Assembly: GCA_905221605.1 (NCBI GenBank)
Contig: CAJNDS010002725.1
Span: forward strand, 225,294-272,793
Direction: 5' to 3'
DNA from: Symbiodinium natans
Taxonomy: Eukaryota > Sar > Dinophyceae > Suessiales > Symbiodiniaceae
Length of the DNA stretch: 47,500 bases
Shown here: positions 1 through 11,100 of the stretch, in pieces
How the letters are laid out: every line of letters starts with the position of its first letter
Position numbering within the stretch: position 1 is the stretch's first letter
Notes under the pieces: generated by a model
Told to the model about the DNA's origin: nothing
The model's input: only the letters and a program-made list of their open reading frames with translations
Database searches by the model: none
Translations under genes and position numbers: made by a program

Positions 1-385
1 TTTTAGGGTTTTAGGGTTTTAGGGTTTTAGGGTTTTCGGGTTTTAGGGTTTTTTTTAGGGTTTTAGGGTTTTAGGGTTTTAGGGTTTTAGGGTTTTAGGG
101 TTTAGGGTTTTAGGGTTTTAGGGTTTAGGGTTTTAGGGTTTTAGGGTTTTAGGGGTTTTAGGGTTTTAGGGGTTTAGGGTTTTAGGGTTTTAGGGTTTTA
201 GGGTTTTAGGGTTTTAGGGTTTTAGGGTTTTAGGGTTTTAGGGTTTTAGGGTTTTAGGGTTTTAGGGTTTTAGGGTTTTAGGGTTTTAGGGTTTTAGGGT
301 TTTAGGGTTTTAGGGTTTTAGGGGTTTAGGGTTTAGGGTTTAGGGTTTAGGGTTTAGGGTTTAGGGTTTAGGGTTTAGGGTTTAG
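1..385. repeat. TTTTAGGG then TTTAGGG telomere-type array
   Basis: From 1 to about 320 the unit is mostly the 8-mer TTTTAGGG. It then switches to the 7-mer TTTAGGG up to about 385. A few units carry small indels or substitutions. The G-rich strand runs inward from the left edge, which is the wrong polarity for a left chromosome end, so I read this as an interstitial array. Confidence 0.9.
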
Positions 386-1086
386 GGGCCTCTGGCGTTT
401 CAATGGCCAGTGAAGGTTTTGATGGACAAGTCGACATCACGCCGACCGAAAGGAGTTTATAGAATATTCTGTGAAGCTCGAGGCTTTTAGCTTCCATTAA
501 GAGTTCAAGGGTTTTAGGGGTTTAGGACTGTTAGGGTTTAAGGGGTTTTATGCGTGAATGTAGGTGTGTCATGCCAGGGCGTGTGCTTGGGTGTGAAGGA
601 ACCCGGGCTATGCGCTCATCTCGTCAACCCACCCCGGCCACCCTCAAGAAGGACAAAGACAGAGAGCGAGGAGAGAGAGAGAGAGAGCACGACAGAGCGA
701 GAGAGCGACAGAGAGGGAGAGAGCGAGAGCAATACATACACACACAACATACTACAATGCAATGTAATAAGGTATAGCGTAAAATAGTGAAGCAGTATAT
801 GTTTGTATGAAACCAATTGCATTTCACCAACTTAGAAAATGATGAGGCCTGAACAAGTAATGAACAAACATGGAAGGTACATATTGCGCCTATTTCTACT
901 GTTTACTTACTTGCTACATGAGGGCCACGGCTTTAGGGTTTTGAGGGCCCAAGGGCATTAGGGTGTAATGACTATATACCCTAAACCCTAAACCCTAAAC
1001 CCTAAACCCTAAACCCTAAACCCTAAACCCTAAACCCTAACCCTAAACCCTAAACCCTATTTCGGCGTTTAGGCCTTCACCAGAGG
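386..1086. other. Mostly non-coding island with GA microsatellite and CCCTAAA array
   Basis: The unique piece at 386-470 is open for about 24 codons on the plus strand but has no recognisable similarity. It is followed by degenerate TTTAGGG, the GA-rich microsatellite, AT-rich DNA at 737-930 and a CCCTAAA array at 979-1058. I see no convincing gene here; the open frames over the microsatellite are low-complexity artefacts. Confidence 0.6.
658..735. repeat. (GA)n-rich microsatellite
   Basis: Imperfect GAGAGA/GACAGA purine tract. It keeps several frames open on both strands without coding signal. Confidence 0.9.
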
Positions 1087-1092
1087 GTTTTG

Positions 1093-1166
1093 GGACTGCC
1101 AGCCGAGCGTCAAGCGATCCACCAAGACCTGGCCCAAACCCGCAGCCGGAGTCGTCACGCCACCTG
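1093..1166 (+). other. Putative exon, unrecognised plus-strand gene
   Basis: A GC-rich island between a CCCTAAA array (979-1058) and degenerate TTTAGGG (1172-1215). One frame reads on into PAAGVVTPP. The last 13 bases, GTCACGCCACCTG, recur at 1219 and 1541, where the frame could continue as EPRRPG. Family not recognised. Confidence 0.35.
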
Positions 1167-1553
1167 TTTGAGTTTTAGGGCTTGAGGTTTTAGGTTCTTT
1201 AGGGTTTTAGGGTTAGGAGTCACGCCACCTGACTTAGTTGTCCAGTACCTAGGAAAACTAAAGGTTAATCTTTGGAATGATCAGGGGATAATACTACCCC
1301 AAAAAGTTTAAAGGCTACCTCCTCTACTACTAAGCTGAACGGAGGAGGTCCCAGGGTTTAGGAGTTTAGGGTTTAGGAGTTTGGGGTTTACAGGGTGGGG
1401 CCCCCTTACTATACTAACTGTAGTTAAGGGACTTATAACCTAACTTAGGGTCCTTATAACCCAATTTAGGGCCCTTATAACTCTACTTATAACTAGGGGG
1501 CCCCACCCTGTAGGGTTAGGGCTTAGGAAAGTAGGGGGTCGTCACGCCACCTG
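1154..1553. repeat. Three direct copies of GTCACGCCACCTG around inserted blocks
   Basis: The 13-mer occurs at 1154-1166, 1219-1231 and 1541-1553. The first gap holds degenerate TTTAGGG; the second holds unique sequence plus a small TIR element. A second pair, CTGAAC followed by GAGGAGG and CCAGGGTTT, lies at about 1333-1358 and 1551-1575. This looks like repeated insertion at one coding site with target duplication. Confidence 0.7.
1389..1512. mobile_element. MITE-like element, copy 1 (TA-flanked, 15-bp TIR)
   Basis: The perfect terminal inverted repeat CAGGGTGGGGCCCCC lies at 1391-1405 and, inverted, at 1496-1510, with TA on both sides. The interior carries several TTATAA blocks. It is non-coding. 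Related copies, in the opposite orientation, lie at 5410-5525 and 37370-37493. A TA duplication suggests mobilisation by a Tc1/mariner-type transposase, which is an inference. Confidence 0.7.
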
Positions 1554-1581
1554 AACCGAGGAGGCCAGGGTTTCAGATGTT

Positions 1582-1722
1582 TGGGTTTAGGAGTTTAGGA
1601 GTTTAGGAGTTTAGGAGTTTAGGAGTTTAGGAGTTTAGGAGTTTAGGAGTTTAGGAGTTTAGGAGTTTAGGAGTTTAGGAGTTTAGGAGTTTAGGAGTTT
1701 AGGAGTTTAGGAGTTTAGGAGT
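1582..1722. repeat. Homogenised variant array GTTTAGGA (8-mer)
   Basis: About 17 near-perfect tandem copies of GTTTAGGA replace the usual TTTAGGG. The uniformity indicates local amplification of a variant unit. Confidence 0.85.
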
Positions 1723-1887
1723 TTAGGGTTTTCGGATTTTAGTGTTTAGGGTTTGCGGCTGAGGTTTTAGGGTTTAGAAGTTTAGGGTTCAGGTTAAGGG
1801 CTTAGGGTTTAGGAAATGCGAGGGAAGGTTTAGGGCCCTAAACCCTAAACCCTAAACCCTAAACTTATTTTAGAGTTTGCCCTTTAG

Positions 1888-1996
1888 GGTTCAAAAGGTC
1901 TCGGGGCGCCTTCAGCGCTGCACTTGCTCTTCTCCAGCGCACAGCAGAGGCCGGCCTCAACCTCGGGGGCAGCGCAAGACCCTCAAGCCTGCGTTC
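1888..1996 (+). other. Putative exon, unrecognised plus-strand gene
   Basis: The island lies between CCCTAAA (1835-1862) and TTTAGGG (1996-2050). The plus frame reads AFSAALALLQRTAEAGLNLG and continues open with GC-ending codons. Family not recognised; the splice sites are not defined. Confidence 0.4.
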
Positions 1997-2399
1997 GGGG
2001 TTTAGGGTTTAGGGTTTAGGGTTTTGGGCTTAGGGCTTAGGGCTTAGGGTTCCCTAAACCCTAAACCCTGCAAAACCCAAACTCTAAACCCTACAAACCC
2101 TGAACCCTGAAATCCAGGAGGAACTGTTGAACTGCATGATAGCCCATGATCAAGCTCCATATCTTCAAAAGCAAGATCAAGCACCCAATGATCCTAGGTC
2201 CATTCTCAGTAAGCTTATGGTCATTCTGGTTGTGCTGGCTTTGTTGGCGGGGACGTAAAAGCAGCTCGGAAACCAACTGTAGTTGAGCCCCTCGCAAGGG
2301 CTTATACAACCACTGCAGCCAAACCCAAGCACTGAACCCTACATCCGAAGCCCTACTAAACCCTCCCAACCGTTGGGTCCCAACCCTACCTGAACCCAC

Positions 2400-3200
2400 T
2401 AAGCCCTACCAAACCCCACTAAACCCTACGAACCCTACTAAACTCCACTAAACCACCCTAAACGTCTCTAAACCCTACTAAACCTACGAACCCCCACTAA
2501 ACCCCCAATAAACTCAGTCACCTCAAAACCCCCGCAAAAAATAGACCAGGGGCGGACATCAGAGCCGTACACTTGTAGCCTGGGTCTCCACCAGTTCCAC
2601 TTTTCACCTGCTTCGTGTTTTGAGTTCAGGGTTCGGGTTTAGGGTTTAGGGTTTAGGGTTTAGGGTTTAGGGTTTAGGGTTTAGGGTTTAGGGTTTAGGG
2701 TTTAGGGTTTAGGGTTTAGGGTTTAGGGAAGCTCTCACAGCGTGGCCTCAGGCTTCTGAGGTATCAGGGCGAAGCCCCCTTTCCTTACGAGTCCTTATTC
2801 TAGGGTTTTCTTGGGGGGAAATTCGGGAGCATGAAACCTCCCTATCGGACCCTTTGAAAGGGAATAAGCCCTGGAGGGAACCTAAACCCTAAACCCTAAA
2901 CCCTAAACCCTAAACCCTAATTCGCGAAGAACTTACCTACATGACAGAATAGGGGCCGCCTACTGCCCATCTAGACTGTGGAACCCCCAAAGTCGTAGCT
3001 TGAGGGTGTCCTTAAACCCTAAACCCTAAACCCTAAACCCTAAACCCTAAACCCTAAACCCTAAACCCTAAACCCTAAACCCTTTTGAGCAACGGACTTT
3101 GGAGGCTGCCGGCAACCCTAAACCCCAAACCCCAAACCCTAAACCCTACGGCAACTTTTTGGAGTTTACTATAGGAAGCCCGGAGCATCAAACCCAAAAC
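2400..3200. other. Repeat-rich intergenic or intronic stretch
   Basis: Degenerate CCCTA(C)TAAA at 2400-2530, a weakly open plus island at 2560-2632, a clean TTTAGGG array at 2637-2728, CCCTAAA at 2881-2920 and a clean CCCTAAA array at 3013-3081. The island at 2730-2880 shows no convincing coding signal. Confidence 0.6.
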
Positions 3201-3218
3201 ACTTCGGGCGCCGAAACT

Positions 3219-3330
3219 GGGATTTAGGATTCGCAAGGCAGGCGAGGCAACTGCCCGCGTTTCTGACGCCTTGTTGCATTCCGACACGCCGCAAAGCCGC
3301 AAACGAATTTGGAGAGAAGCCCTGAAATGT
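3219..3330 (+). other. Putative exon, unrecognised plus-strand gene
   Basis: The plus frame reads IRKAGEATARVSDALL and stays open to beyond 3390. It follows CCCTAAA-type repeats at 3114-3148. There is no family match by eye, and the boundaries are unknown. Confidence 0.3.
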
Positions 3331-3456
3331 GTGTGGTTCGAAGGTATGGCTTTTGTACTAGTAACTGCGGGGCGGGGGGGATCAGATGAAAGTGAAACAG
3401 CTTAGACATTTGTACTTCGCACAGATATCTAGAACCTAGAATCTAGAAAACAACAT

Positions 3457-3569
3457 CTTAGTTGCTGAGTTCATAAGCCCCCCAAAAGTGTACACTTTCA
3501 GTTCTATAGGGGACTTTAGGGGACTATGGTATCCCAAAAAGTGTAAAGTGTACTCACTCAGCTACTAAG
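3457..3569. mobile_element. MITE-like element with 14-bp TIR and ACAT duplication
   Basis: The ends CTTAGTTGCTGAGT (3457-3470) and ACTCAGCTACTAAG (3556-3569) are inverted repeats with one mismatch, flanked by ACAT at 3453-3456 and 3570-3573. Its inner sequence, TAAGCCCCCCAAAA, resembles the element at 41566. It is non-coding. Confidence 0.7.
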
Positions 3570-4241
3570 ACATCAAGTGATGAGGATCAGCTGGCGAGCT
3601 TCGCAAGTGCCGGTCGCATCATGAAGTCGCAACATCCAGTCATTGATCGTCTCTGAGTCAAGCAGCACTGACTTGAAAAAGTGATATGGGTATTTCCTCA
3701 CATAGGGGTACCCTTAATATACCCCAACATAGCATTATCCTTATTTTTGGAACCCCCAAAAGGATACCCCCCCATCCCATTCTCGGAAACACCCATATTG
3801 AAGCATATCAGGAGCCTTGAAAATAAAACATGTTGCTCGGGGAAGTCCATTGTCCTCGAAGAAAGAACATGAGGAATGCGGGCTTCGTTACATGCGCAAG
3901 CTCCATATGACCCGAAGAAAATGCTTTTGGAAGCATTCACACCTCCTTTTGGCCGCGAATGAACATCTTAGTAGTACTACACAATTTGCACCTGATGTCA
4001 ATTCAGGAACCTAGCAACACTCCCGCGGTTCCCTTGCAGCCTAACCTAGGCAAGGGGAACCCTTGCCGGCATCACGGGGGCTCGCTAGGGACCCTAAACC
4101 CTAAACTCAATGAACCCTAAACCCTAAACCCAATATAAACACTAGCGACCCTAAACCCTAAACCCTAAACCCTAAACCCTAAACCCTAAACCCTAAACCC
4201 TCAACCCTCAACCCTGAACCCTGAACCCCCAACCCCCGAAC

Positions 4242-4333
4242 AGGGAGAAGCACACTCTGCCCAGCCTGTGCGACCACCTTCGGCGCTTCCCCGCCCTCTA
4301 CGGGCTTCCTGGGATTGATGCGTGGCTTCTGGG
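4242..4333 (+). other. Putative exon, unrecognised plus-strand gene
   Basis: An open plus frame contains LCDHLRRFPALYGLPGIDAW. CCCTAAA repeats precede it and TTTAGGG (4335-4375) follows directly, the same arrangement as around the sulfate-gene exons. Family not recognised. Confidence 0.4.
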
Positions 4334-4651
4334 GGTTTGGGGTTTAGGGTTTGGGGTTTAGGGTTTGGGGCTCATGGGGTCTAGGGTTCGCAGGGTATAG
4401 GGTATAGGGTTTCGGGCTTATCCCCTGCAATAGAAAGAAATAGCCCAAAACCCACAAAAGGACCTTCACTTTCGCATACTTTAGGGGTTTACGGACATGA
4501 GTCTGCGCCATGGTTGAAGGACTCCAGGGTCCTCAGCTAAGATTTTAGCCCCTTCGGGACAAGACAGGGTTAGGGTTTCGGGTTTAGGGTTTAGGGTTTA
4601 GGGTTTAGGGTTTAGGGTTTCGGGTTTAGGGTTTCGGGGGGGCGGTCTCAG

Positions 4652-4729
4652 GCGGCTAAGTACCCCGAGCTCTTCAACTCAACACCAACGCATGGCGGAA
4701 CCAAAGTTTGCAACCCAACTTGCACCCAG
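4652..4729 (+). other. Putative 78-nt exon, unrecognised plus-strand gene
   Basis: Bounded by CTCAG|G on the left and CAG|GA on the right, matching the AG|G acceptor and GA donor style seen here. It holds 26 codons, starting AAKYPELFNSTPTHGGTKVC. Function unknown. Confidence 0.4.
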
Positions 4730-5015
4730 GAGCTCAACATCTGAAAATGTACAGGATTCAGGGTTTTAGGGTTTAGAGCTTCTAGGAATTAAGGTTTAGA
4801 CGCTCTCTGCAAAACCCTACTTCGTAACGCGGTTTCATGTTTCCTTCGCTACACCACCAAGCCAAAAGCAACCCACAGACAGCGCATATATAGGCAGTTG
4901 CATATAGGCAGTTGTTCTATGAAGAAAGTCTCCACCACAACAAATAATAAGCCACATGACATGCTAGAAGCTACCAAAACTAGCACTCCTATGTAAAACC
5001 CCCTAAACCCTGAAC

Positions 5016-5135
5016 CACAAGCGCAGCCATCTCCTGCAACTCACACACAACGGCAAGCTGGTGCTTTGGAGGCAGTCGCAAGAGGTCACGCGCAACTACC
5101 TGCACTGCGCGCATCCTCCGCGCGTAGCTGACCTA
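5016..5135 (+). other. Putative exon, unrecognised plus-strand gene
   Basis: The plus frame contains LLQLTHNGKLVLWRQSQEV with about 75% G/C at third positions. The minus frame is also open but with weaker codon bias, so plus is preferred. A GT follows CCTAG at 5135. Family not recognised. Confidence 0.4.
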
Positions 5136-5409
5136 GGTTGGCCTTCAAAACCCCAGGCCTGTGCAACAACATTCTAGATCTGCTCCTTTAAATCCCAAAA
5201 ACTAAGGGAAATACAAAATAGCCAATGGGACTACCCAGTGACCATTCCGAAGAGGGCTGCTCTGTGGTAGCTATCCAACGTATCCGAGTCCCAAGACGAA
5301 CCTACGAAACAAAGGGTGAACTTTTTGGTTTACGGGGGCTTAGCAGGGAACCTAAACCCTAAAACAAGGGGAATAAGGCATACTTTGGGTCCTGGTATAT
5401 GTAGAGGCG

Positions 5410-5525
5410 TGCATGTAGGGCCCCCCCTAGCTATAAATAGGCTTATGAGGGCCATAAATTGGGTTATAAGTACTAGTATGTAGGTTATAACTCAGGTTAG
5501 TATTGTAAGGGGGCCCCTACTTGTA
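5410..5525. mobile_element. MITE-like element, copy 2
   Basis: Same family as 1389-1512 and 37370-37493. It has GGGCCCCC-type imperfect inverted ends and internal CTATAAATAG and GGGTTATAAGT blocks. Confidence 0.65.
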
Positions 5526-5638
5526 GGTAAAACCTAAACCGGTTAAAGAACATCAGGCCGCGGGGCCATGAAGCACAGAATGGCTCGATGCACTATGAAC
5601 TTGTAAGGGAGCAGACATGCAACCTAGCCATGAGAGGC

Positions 5639-5729
5639 CCTAAACCCTAAACCCTAAACCCTAAACCCTAAACCCTAAACCCTAAACCCTAAACCCTAAA
5701 CCCTAAACCCTAAACCCTAAACCCTAAAC
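5639..5729. repeat. CCCTAAA array
   Basis: About 13 near-perfect CCCTAAA units lie directly left of the exon candidate at 5734. Confidence 0.95.
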
Positions 5730-5733
5730 CCCT

Positions 5734-5814
5734 CAACTCGTCTACAAGCTCGTTGCGTCCATGAGGCAAACTCGTTTCCGGGCGCAGGTTGACAGCATGC
5801 TGTGCGCAACGCAG
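5734..5814 (+). other. Putative exon, unrecognised plus-strand gene
   Basis: Contains QLVYKLVASMRQTRFRAQVD with about 80% G/C third positions. The frame stays open to about 5930. CAG|GT at 5814 is a possible donor. Family not recognised. Confidence 0.45.
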
Positions 5815-7502
5815 GTCTGCTGCAAGACGATGTGGAGGACCAACCAATATTGTTCATACACAGGTGCGCGATGGAGTGACCGGAAACGCGTGACCCAAAA
5901 CCTTCACCTCCCACATTCCCAGATTTACATCGACTAATCCGCTGTGCTCATGACGTCGGCCCGTGTCTACGAAACAAAAAGCACCAAGCATCAGGGGGTT
6001 TCTGGTACGCCCTAGTATAATCCCTATTAAGGACTGTTAGTATCAAGGACCTTTATTATAAGGGGGAACATCCCAAAACTTTATGCTAACCAAAATTGGC
6101 AGTAGTCATGGCGTCATGGCGCATGGCAGTCCACAGGAGGCCCCGAAGTCCGTACCTATGTTTAAGTGCTCTTGCCCTTGCTTGTGCCTTGGGGACGAAG
6201 GGCTTAGGGTTTAGGGTTTAGGGTTTTATGGTCCACGAATCTTGGTAGGGGTTATAGTTAGAGGAGTATACAGGGTATATGACCCCAACTTTAGGGTTCA
6301 TTTCGTGGACGACAGACTCCGCCAACAGGGACTTCCCTTTGATCCTTGGTCGAATATTATAATATGCCCTTGGCACACTGCTGTTTGCTGAAGAACCCCA
6401 AAAACTGAGAGGCAAAAATCCTATGTTAACCCCTATGAGAAAGAATAAACCCCAAACCTTTTGGGGGGTTCTTGAGCAAATAGTTGCATATGTTTGCCTT
6501 CGCTCGCCAAACCGCAGATGTAACGACATTCTGAAGGCGACAGAAGCAGAGACCAGTCCAATCGGGCAATGAAGCTGAACTACGGCAACACAGAACCCGA
6601 AACCCTAAACTCCCTAAACCCTAAACTCTAAACCCTAAACCCGCAGTTGTGTGGCTAACGACCGGGGGTCAAGTCAAAGACCACATCGCAGGCCAAGTAT
6701 TTATGACAGCAGCCTAGAGCAAACTCGCATGCACACAACAACCTTCTGACAGGCTCAACCTTAAGGACGAAATGAGGCCAAAAGGGTTCAGGGTTTAAGG
6801 TTTAGGGTTTAGGGTTTACTTGAAAAGGAACGATCGTAGTATAGGGTATATGACCCCCAATGCAAGGAAGGGACACCACATGTGCAACTGCCACCCGACT
6901 CATGCATCAAGCACCAAAAGGTCGAGGAGAGGATGACAGGGTGTGCACATACCGCACTGCTTTCCCAAACCCTAAACCGACCCTAAACCTCTGACAGTAA
7001 GCACTCTTGAGCAACAAACGCGGAAAGGGTTTAGAGTTTAGGGTTTTTAGGGTTGAGGGCTCATGCCCGTCCATCCTAAACCCACTCCTTCAGCATTTTT
7101 CGAGTAGGGTAGGTGGCGAATATGCATGGGCTCTGGCACAAAACATGAACATCCCCAAGTTCTGAACCAAAGAAAAGACCCCTAAACCCTAAACCCTAAA
7201 CCGTAAACCCGAAACTCTAAACCCTAAACCCCCCACATAGAAAACGAGAACCACTGCCTTTCTCCCAACCCCCCCCCCCCACCCCACCCCCGCCCTTCCC
7301 CACTGAACCCTAAACCCTAAACCCCTAAACCCTTTTGAGCCAGACTCGGACAAGCTAAACCCCAACCTCCCCCTTCCCCCCTTGATACCCTAAACCCTAA
7401 ACCCTAAACCCTAGACCCTAAACCCTAAATCCTAAACCCTAAACCCTCAACCCTAAACCCTAAACCCTAAACCCCCCCCCCTCGCCCCCGCACCACCCCT
7501 GG
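5815..7502. other. Intron-like or intergenic stretch
   Basis: AT-richer unique DNA with short TTTAGGG blocks at 6203-6226 and 6790-6816. CCCTAAA blocks lie at 6600-6643, 7180-7230, 7303-7332 and 7385-7475, with poly-C runs near 7267-7290. An open plus island at 6643-6750 has weak coding signal. Nothing else is supported. Confidence 0.55.
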
Positions 7503-7574
7503 ATGCATAGGCCCAGTGTCTCCCCCACTGCGATGGCGCGCATGTTGAAGAAGCCTCGGAATGCTTCGCCCCAA
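7503..7574 (+). other. Putative exon, unrecognised plus-strand gene
   Basis: Plus frame MHRPSVSPTAMARMLKKPRN, then open. It is preceded by a CCCTAAA array ending near 7475 and followed directly by TTTAGGG at 7575-7626. The minus frame is also open, so the strand is tentative. Confidence 0.3.
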
Positions 7575-7887
7575 GGGTTTAGGGTTTAGGGTTTAGGGTT
7601 TAGGGTTTAGGGTTTAGGGTTTAGGGTGAGGCCAGATGTAGGGTTGATAGGGTTTAGTGTGGGTTCAGGGTTTAGGGTTTAGGGATACTCGCCACAGCAC
7701 TGCAGGGTTTAGGGTGTAGGGTCTAGGGCTTGGGGCTTAGGACTTATGGTGTTTTCGGAATTTACAGGTTTGCGGTTTCTTGCAGAGTCCGGTTTTTTTA
7801 TAAAAGGGACCGTTGTCTCACATGCCTGTGGGTTTAGGTGGCACCCTCACCCGAAGCCGAAAACCCCAAACCCTAAACCCTAAATCC

Positions 7888-7892
7888 TAAAC
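7888..7892. repeat. Target-site duplication TAAAC, left (Copia element 1)
   Basis: Five-base direct repeat, TAAAC, also at 16201-16205. It lies within CCCTAAA-type DNA. Confidence 0.75.
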
Positions 7893-8089
7893 TGTGAAGA
7901 ACGCGCTGCATTCTTGCTAGCTGCACTCACGCTTTCTCCTTTTGCCCGCTCCTCAAGGGAATGGGCCTGCTTGAGCTAGAGCCGGATGGCACTCTCGAGG
8001 CAAGCAAAAGGCCTCTTGAACGCGCATTGCGCTGCAGGACCTTGTGAGCCTGCAACCGAAGATCCTTAAGCCTCCCTCCGATCTTCAAT
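7893..8089 (+). repeat. 5' LTR of element 1
   Basis: Begins TGTGAAG and ends CTTCAAT. Identical over 197 bp to 16004-16200. It carries the promoter by position; no TATA box was recognised. Confidence 0.93.
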
Positions 8090-8090
8090 T

Positions 8091-8104
8091 TGGTAGCGGG
8101 AGCC
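8091..8104 (+). promoter_or_regulatory. tRNA primer-binding site, element 1
   Basis: TGGTAGCGGGAGCC starts one base after the LTR. It begins TGGTA, as in initiator-methionine-type sites, and nearly matches element 2 (TGGTAGCGGAGCCC). Its GGAGCC can pair with GGCTCC shortly downstream across a six-base loop. Confidence 0.75.
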
Positions 8105-8132
8105 TAAACTGGCTCCGGAGACGTGCTTCGCC

Positions 8133-11100
8133 ATGGCATCGAGGGGACAATCTGGCAAGCAGCCGGTTCCCGACCGCAGCCCTGGCGCTGCCTCTTCTGG
8201 TGGCGCGCCGGATGTGACGAAGGACAACTACATCCCCGTCTTTGATGGCCAGCCGTCCAGCTACCGGGAGTACAGGAAGCGCGTCATGCTCTACTACAAG
8301 AAGATGGTTTTGAACAAGCGAAGTCAGGAGGCGACCATCAACTTGTTAACCTCGTTCTCAGGGCATGTTTGGAAGCAAGTTGAACACCTTGCAGAGACAG
8401 CCCCCGACGCCCCCGACGGCTTCGAGCAAGTCCTGAAGCAGCTTGACCGCATCTACCAGTACGACCCGCGTGTGGAGATGCCCAAAGCCTTTGAACGCTA
8501 CTTCTACGGTGTGTCAAGAACTACAGGCCAGACTTTGATGCAGTACTGCTCGGAGCACAGGGAGGCCGAGCGAGAGCTGGAGAAGTATGACGTGAAGCTC
8601 CCAGATGCCGTGTCTGGCTGGCTGCTTCTGCGGCGAGCTTCCCTGTCCCAAGAACAACGCCAGCTGATCCTGAGCCAGATGGAAGACAAGAAGATTACCA
8701 CCTCGAAGGTGGAGGAAGTTATGTACTTCCTGTTCGGCCAAGACTACAAGGCCACCTCGTCATGGCGGACCACTGGCAACGACCAACGGAGCTTTGGCAA
8801 GGGGAAGGGCTACACTTCTCAGCGAAGCTGGAACCACCGCACAGCCTACCCCGCCTACTACCATGACGACTTCGAGTATGCCGAGCCCGATGGCGCCGAA
8901 CCCTACGCCGATGAATCCGCATTCCAGGTCGACTACGATGACGCCCCGGAAGATGAAGAGACCTGGGCCGAGGAAGCCACGGACCACGACTACAGCCCTG
9001 ACACCGCCTTCTACGAGGCCGAGGACTACGACGAGGAGGAGGAAGAAGCCTTCGCCACCTACTTGGATGCCCGTCGCAAGCTCGCTGAGGTGCGGTCCTC
9101 TCGCGGCTATTACCCAGTCGTGGCCCTGGTTGACGGTCCGGGACACCAATCCCAGTTGCCGGTCACCGCGACTGCCCCGCCTTCTGGGAAGGGCAAGGGC
9201 AAGCAAAAAGGCAAAACCAAGAAGGGATCCAACAGTGCCAAGGGATCTCCAAGTGGGAAGTCCAAGGCCCCTGCCCGGGCAGCCGCGACTCAGTGCCTGA
9301 GATGTGGACAGCCCGGACACTGGGCGTCGCAATGCCCCACCAAGGTCGCCGCCAGCACTGGCGGCAGCCCAACAAAGAGACCAAAGCCCAGCGACGCTAT
9401 GATGGTCTCCGGCCCGACGCCCGACGTTGAAGTGCACGAGCTGGCCGCCGATGTTTTCGGTCGCTGCGTTGGCATCCAGGATGGTGGCGCCTCATCTGTG
9501 GTGACAGGCCACGGATACCTCATGAAGCTCCTCGACGGCTTCCTCTCCCAGGGTGTTTCTGCCGAAGAGTTCCGCTTCTCCCGCACTGACAAGACCTTTC
9601 TCTTTGGTGGCGACAATCGAGCCCAAGCTTCGTGGTGCATCCACCTCCCCGTCTGGGTCGGTGGAACAAAAGGAAGGATACAGTGCTTCATTGTCGAGGG
9701 CAACATGCCCCTTTTGGTGGGACGCCCCGTCTTGAAGGCCCTCAAGGTGAAGACCGACTACGAGCTGGACAGGTGTTCTGTTATGGACGAGCCGTGGTCG
9801 GAAGCCCTTCAGGGCAGCAAGGGAGAGTACCTCTTAGCCATCGACGACGGCCTCACCGAGGACACCGTGAAGGCCGGCTACATCTTCGACTACGTGACCG
9901 ACGACAAGGTTGAGGACTTCATCCAGAGCATCCCCCTCGACACGCTCCAGACCTACCTCGAGGACAGCGGTCGCAGCGGGCCAGAGCACGCCCTCTACAC
10001 CTCCGACGACTTGCTGGGTGGCGAGACGGACCCGACCGACAACGATGCCGGGAATTCCGAAGACCACCTTGTTCCTGCGCACTCACAGACCGTGCCTGCC
10101 AAGTTGTGGAAGACGCTCCAGGCAGGTGTTCGCCGAGCTGTGGGACATGTGTATCGTGTCGTCGACACAGCCTACCGCGCCGTCACCAAAGACAAGCCCT
10201 TGTTCTGGGAGGTCTTCAGTGGATCGGGTGGCCTTGCTGCCGCAATGGCGGAGAACGGCTTTGAGGTGCAGATCTTCGACGAGCCCGAGTGGAACTTTGA
10301 CCTGCCCGACCATCGCAAGGCCTTCTTGGAGAAGCTGGAGGCCGAACGCCCCCATGTGATCTGGTTGGCCCCGTCGTGCACTTTGTGGACTCCGACACAG
10401 AACCTGAACTGCCAGACCCCGCTCCAGCAAGAGCTCCTTTACCTCGACAGACAAGCCCACCATGCCAGACACCTCAAGTTCGTGCGGCGCATCTTCAAAA
10501 GAATGTGTGCCTCAAGCGTGATCGTAGTGGTGCATCCTGCTTCGAGTGCCGCGTGGAGAACACCTGCCTTCCATGGAATGGGACGTTCTGTGCGAGTGGA
10601 CCAGTGTATGCTCGGAGCACAACTTCCAGATGAGAGTGGCGTCTTCTATCCCATCCAGAAGGCCATCCGTTTGGCAAGCAACGACGACGACCTTCTCGCC
10701 GAGCTGTCGGGCTACAGGTGCAACAAGGAGCACTACCACTTAACCTTGTTGGACAACAATGCCAGCCTTGGGTCACGCGTGGCAGCCACAGCCGACGTTT
10801 GCGAAATCTTCGCCAGACACCTGACGGAAGCCTATCACCGCGGCACCCCAATGGAGCACGGCTTTGTGGGTGAGATAGCAAACACTTCCTCCGGCGAGGG
10901 CACCTCGGATGACGCCGTCATGCCTGACACTGACGCCCCAAGGCCAACCGGTGCCCTGGCGCAACTGTCGTGCACATCCCCTGCAGTGGCTGCGCGACTC
11001 GTGGCACGAATACATCGAAACCTTGGACACCCATCCAACAAGGACCTTCGAAAAATTCTGCAAGACCATGGAGCCGGTGACGTGGTTCTCGACACGGCTG

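Noticed and set aside
1-385. Chromosome end at the left edge
   Set aside because: The G-rich strand points inward on the plus strand, the reverse of a left telomere, and similar arrays occur throughout.
550-830. Small proteins over the GA microsatellite
   Set aside because: Low-complexity frames on both strands, no codon bias.
1154-1553. CRISPR array
   Set aside because: Three unevenly spaced short repeats in eukaryotic repeat DNA; no spacers or cas genes.
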